Assembly: GCF_002775205.1 (NCBI RefSeq)
Contig: NC_036464.1
Coordinates: 9,964,791-10,028,790 of the forward strand
Reading direction: 5' to 3'
Source: Xiphophorus maculatus
Taxonomy: Eukaryota > Chordata > Actinopteri > Cyprinodontiformes > Poeciliidae
DNA length: 64,000 nt
Notes under the pieces: model-generated
What the model saw: the letters and a program-made list of their open reading frames with translations, nothing else
The model's database searches: none
Told to the model about the DNA's origin: nothing
Translations under genes and position numbers: made by a program
Shown: piece after piece, positions 32,578-64,000 of the stretch
Position numbering within the stretch: position 1 is the stretch's first letter
Layout of the letters: the number at the start of each line of letters is the position of its first letter

Positions 32578-33279
32578 AACCTAGTAAGAAAGTGCACGAC
32601 TGCCGTTCCATTTAGCACCATCAGAGCTTACATCTCTTCCTAGATTGTACACACTACTCACCTATTTCGGCAAATGAAAAGTCAGTATATACTGTATAAA
32701 TATATATATGTCCCTTCAGGTAAGGTGCATGCTAATTGTTGCTCTTGGTTGAAGCTAACTGGAAGCAACTCTGAAAAGTAAGACAGTAAGATGGATCATG
32801 TGGAGGAAACTGATGGTGCATATGAACCCACGCAGCGACACCCAGAATCTGCAACCAATGAGGACATTCATCAAAATGATACATTCACCACACTCAGGGG
32901 GGCTGCAGAACCAGTTGGACAATAACAAAACAAACAAACCAAAAACAACAACATGAAAGAGTTGAGCAGACACTTGAGTCTGAAAAATGAATGAGGACAA
33001 AACAGTTTGTCTCTTGGAAGATCTTGGAAACTTATTTAAGAGTCCAAATGTATCTTCTAGTTTGATTTAGGAAAATTAGTTATTTCTTTCTACAGCCTGT
33101 GTGTCACACAGTGGCAAAAATTCAAACAACACTCATGAGTTACAATCCCAGAGACATGAATTAACTTTGTTGAAATCATATGAAGCCTTTAAATGGTGTT
33201 TGTGATTGTTTGGAGTTATTCCTGCATGTCCGTTTCAAAGAATAGAATGATTGTTTATGTGTTTTTGGAGGTGAAATAC

Positions 33280-34310
33280 AGTTGTGTTCAAAATAACAGC
33301 AGTACATAATCCCTTAATGAGATCTCTCCTCGTTTCTGGTAGAAATTATATTTCTACATGGCAAATAATGTAGTACTGGGTGTAGGAGAGCAACAACATC
33401 AACAGACATGCATTGTGTTTGATAACATGTTCAAAATTAAAGTGAGTGTAAAGAACTGTGATCATTCAAAAAGATCAAAAAATTAAGAACAACATAGTTT
33501 GGTTAAAACGTTTTTTCAAATGTTTTAAAATTGAAACCAAAACAAGAAATATAGTTGAAAATGAGGAAACTACCAGTCCAATGGATCAAAGAAAAGCCAA
33601 AAAAGCAATGATTCATGAGCAAGCTGACTGATCAGCTCCAGTGTGATCGAAAAGGTCGTCCGTTACCTGTGAGAACAATTACAAGGTGGCTACTGAGGCC
33701 AGTATTTCAGCAAAGTGGCATATGCTAACCTGAATGAAGAAGGCCGCCCTACCTTTGTCTAATTAAACAAAATTGGTGTCAGACGTTTGTGCAGCAAAAT
33801 GTTTTATATGTGCTGCTATAATTTTAAAGATATTAATAAATGTTTCAGGTCAACCAGTCCCCCGCAATCCCTACATTTACAAAATAACAGGAATTTGGTG
33901 TCCATCTGTACTTCTAAAGTTTTAGCTATAGAAACCAGCAGGAACATAACACCACACGCAATTAATTTATATCATTTTTGTTTGATTTTGTTAATGTGGA
34001 GGGTGTGAGGGGCAGGTTGATTGCTGGAAAAGTTTTCTTTTAGATCTCAAAAATGACAACAATGCAAACAAAACTTTTTGCTGCACAAACGTTTGACACC
34101 ATATTTTGCTTCATCTGAGGAAGGCGAAGGGGCAACTTCGCTCAGGTAATATGCCGGAGAGGTTACAATTTCCCAAAGAACACACTGACTGACCCAAAGA
34201 AAAACGGTGCAGCATTTTATCTACTAATGAAATGAAGATTGTTCTTTCAGGTTGTGGAGAGAGTGGACATTTTTTCTGAAGATTAATTCAAGAGATTCAG
34301 TACACTGTAA
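33280..34310 (+). mobile_element. Decayed DNA transposon, probably Tc1-like
   Basis: It starts with ACAGTTGTGTTCAAAATAAC, a terminus of an abundant fish DNA transposon family, and later contains CAGTGTGATCGAAAAGGTCG and TTTTTCTGAAGATTAATTCA, which look like broken pieces of the same type. There are many stops and no intact frame. Extent and family are uncertain. Confidence 0.4.
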
Positions 34311-36354
34311 AGCATGGTGACTCAGGCATTATGACATAATAAAGTTATATCAGTGTATCAGCTTTAAAACATCAACCCGGTAAAATTTCAACCAGCAAGA
34401 CTTTTATGTCCAAAAAGCTTTACTTATCTTTGGACGGGTCAATCAGTGAACAGAAAGATAAATTGTTAATGATTATGTTGAATTTCTGCACTGTTTCAGA
34501 ATTGAAGTCTGCCTGTAGTTCTAGCAATGGCAGTGGAGGAACAAAGTTGTCCAGTTTGTTTGCTCAAGCTCCCAAATACTGAATTAACATTAACAGCCGC
34601 TTTGTTCGGATCGGCTCTTCTCTCTTGCAGGTAAGAAGTTAATTTACAGGTAATTTCTGGTAAGCTTCATAGCATAGAACTGGCAAACATTAGCAATTGG
34701 GTAAAATTTAAAAACAGATTCCACGCCTCCAGCCAGCTTTTACCAGGCTACCAATCTGCATATTAAAAACATTTCAATCCATTGCAAAGACTACATTCAA
34801 ACTAATAATCTCTATTTAATTTAGAATCTCTTTGACACAAATAACAGAATTTTATATATTTTACAATTAGTTTGCAATTTAAATAAAGCCAGGAGGTAAA
34901 ACGTTAACAAGACAACAACTACAAAAACAGCTCTAACTGGGCAGCATTTGGATTTCTAACCAACAGTCCAAAACCTGGGAACTTCATCTGATGGAAAACT
35001 CATTGAGTGACATCAAATGTGCAAAACTGAGGAATGTGGCCTAATTGGAGTATCTGATCACAGGTGGTAGAAGTGGGTCGGCTAAATGCAACATATGTAG
35101 ATGTAAAAAAGTTCTCAGAAACAATGGAAACGCAGCTAAACATCAGAAAAATCTAAACCTTTAAGAGTGTTCAATCTAGAAAAGAATAATAGAGAAAATA
35201 ATTTGTTTTAAACGTTCTTCTTTCTGTCTGTTTCTGTAGAATGACTCTAAATTTGGTACGTTTTCTGCATATTTTGATACTAAATTAAATACACAATGTT
35301 CCCAATGAATTTGCTTGTATGGAGGGGAAAAAAGCTATAAGAAATTTAGAGAGTCAGTCACTTTTTTTAACACACTGCTTTTAGTTTGAACACAAGTGTA
35401 ATTTATGATGCGGTAAAGGAGAAGGGAGTACAATTATGGATTATGCAGTCTTGGCTTAAAATAAACGAGCAGGGTTTGGATCCTGGTGATCAGAGCGATG
35501 TTGGTGCAGCTGGTTCCTAAATGCTGAGGGGTGAGAAGCTGCAGGGACCACCTCAGACTTTAAACAATGTGACTCTCTCATGACTGTTCACCAACGTCAA
35601 CATCACAGTTCATCCATGTTTCTAGGGGATTTCTGCAATCTCCGCATAGAACAGGTTGTGTTTATTCAAGTACTGCAAAGGATATTTACTAAAAAAGAAA
35701 AAAAATAAAGTAATTGCAAACACATTCTGATGTCCGGCTTCTGAATAAGGTGTCGCTACACCAGACATCTGCTCTAGACATTCCTCCTGTCTCTGGGAAT
35801 AACTTGCTGAAGTAGTGCGCGTGCAATAAACTCAACACAGAAGGCAAAAAGTACCATCTCAAAGGAGCCTGAACTGAAAAGCAAAATTCACATATCCTAG
35901 CCTGTTGAAGGTCTAGAGTAAGGCCTCTTCAAATACAAGACCATAACAGGAACAGTTCAAATTAAGGAAAATGACAAGAAAAAGCCAAAAAAAATAATTA
36001 CAATAACAAAAACCAAAAATAAAATACAGGAAAGAACTCAAAGACCGTTCTATCAAATAGGATTTCCCAAGCTGAGAAGACCCAGGGTGATGGACTGAGA
36101 TCCCTCCCCGACTGTTGTCTGTCAGTCTCTGGGATCGGTGGAACCGTCAGTGTGGACACCTCCGTCACCCAATGAGGTAACTGTGTGTTTTTCAAAAGTC
36201 AAGCCGCTTTCAGCGCGTCAAACTCCTGCAGACGCAGGCTGTGGTTCCTCCCTTCTTCCTCCACCCTGTCCCCACTCTCCCTCGTGAAATGTCCAGGACC
36301 GTGGCAGGATTCAGTTCGTATGTTCCTTTGTTGGGTCAGAGACCCCTTTGGTAG

Positions 36355-63956
<27,602 letters not shown>

Positions 63957-64000
63957 CTGAAAAAAACAAAACACCAAACACATAAACATCTGCTAGTTCT

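Larger units (their letters stand above)
29651..36354. other. Intergenic DNA between the C6orf118-like gene and PDE10A
   Basis: No conserved coding exon is visible. It holds a purine-rich stretch (30355-30480), a telomere-like degenerate minisatellite, TAA and CA microsatellites and a decayed transposon. The right part should include the PDE10A 3'UTR; a minus-strand AATAAA lies at 35661-35666, about 690 bases after the PDE10A stop. Confidence 0.5.

Overview
The window is nuclear DNA of a ray-finned (teleost) fish. The evidence is spliced vertebrate genes with short exons and GT-AG introns, a heavy load of Tc1/mariner and hAT relics, tRNA-derived SINEs of fish type, and protein exons close to the human orthologues yet clearly diverged. 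No bacterial, viral or organellar region is present. Exon borders were set by eye from acceptor and donor sites, reading phase and similarity to remembered families; no alignment was run.

Layout. (1) 607-3199, plus: the last three coding exons of MCU, the mitochondrial calcium uniporter pore, with a probable long 3'UTR to about 7.56 kb. (2) 8842-20525, plus: complete OIT3, a secreted liver-type EGF/ZP protein, nine coding exons, 538 residues. (3) 24027-21972, minus: complete PLA2G12B, a catalytically dead secreted phospholipase A2 homologue of lipoprotein assembly, four exons, 283 residues, with an unusually long acidic N-terminal spacer. (4) 28456-25182, minus: a C6orf118-like coiled-coil protein, nine coding exons, about 403 residues, with an RFX X-box in its likely promoter. 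(5) 63956-36355, minus: 21 coding exons of PDE10A, a dual-specificity cyclic nucleotide phosphodiesterase with two GAF domains; its first exon(s) lie beyond the right edge.

Genes 1-3 match the human 10q22 order MCU-OIT3-PLA2G12B; genes 4-5 match the human 6q27 pair C6orf118-PDE10A. The window therefore holds a junction between two blocks that are separate in human, at about 24.1-25.2 kb. OIT3 and PLA2G12B converge (1.45 kb between stops), are both liver genes in mammals, and both carry nuclear-receptor-type direct repeats near the start. PLA2G12B, the C6orf118-like gene and PDE10A form a minus-strand tandem.

The rest is introns and intergenic DNA rich in transposon relics (Tc1-like at eight or more places, hAT- and TTAA-type MITEs, two SINEs, one with a perfect target duplication), microsatellites, degenerate minisatellites (one telomere-like) and several perfect hairpins. 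I found no new enzyme system. The most unusual observations are the acidic PLA2G12B extension, the X-box upstream of the C6orf118-like gene, the nested palindromes at 57.26-57.38 kb and the 33-base palindrome in the short last PLA2G12B intron.
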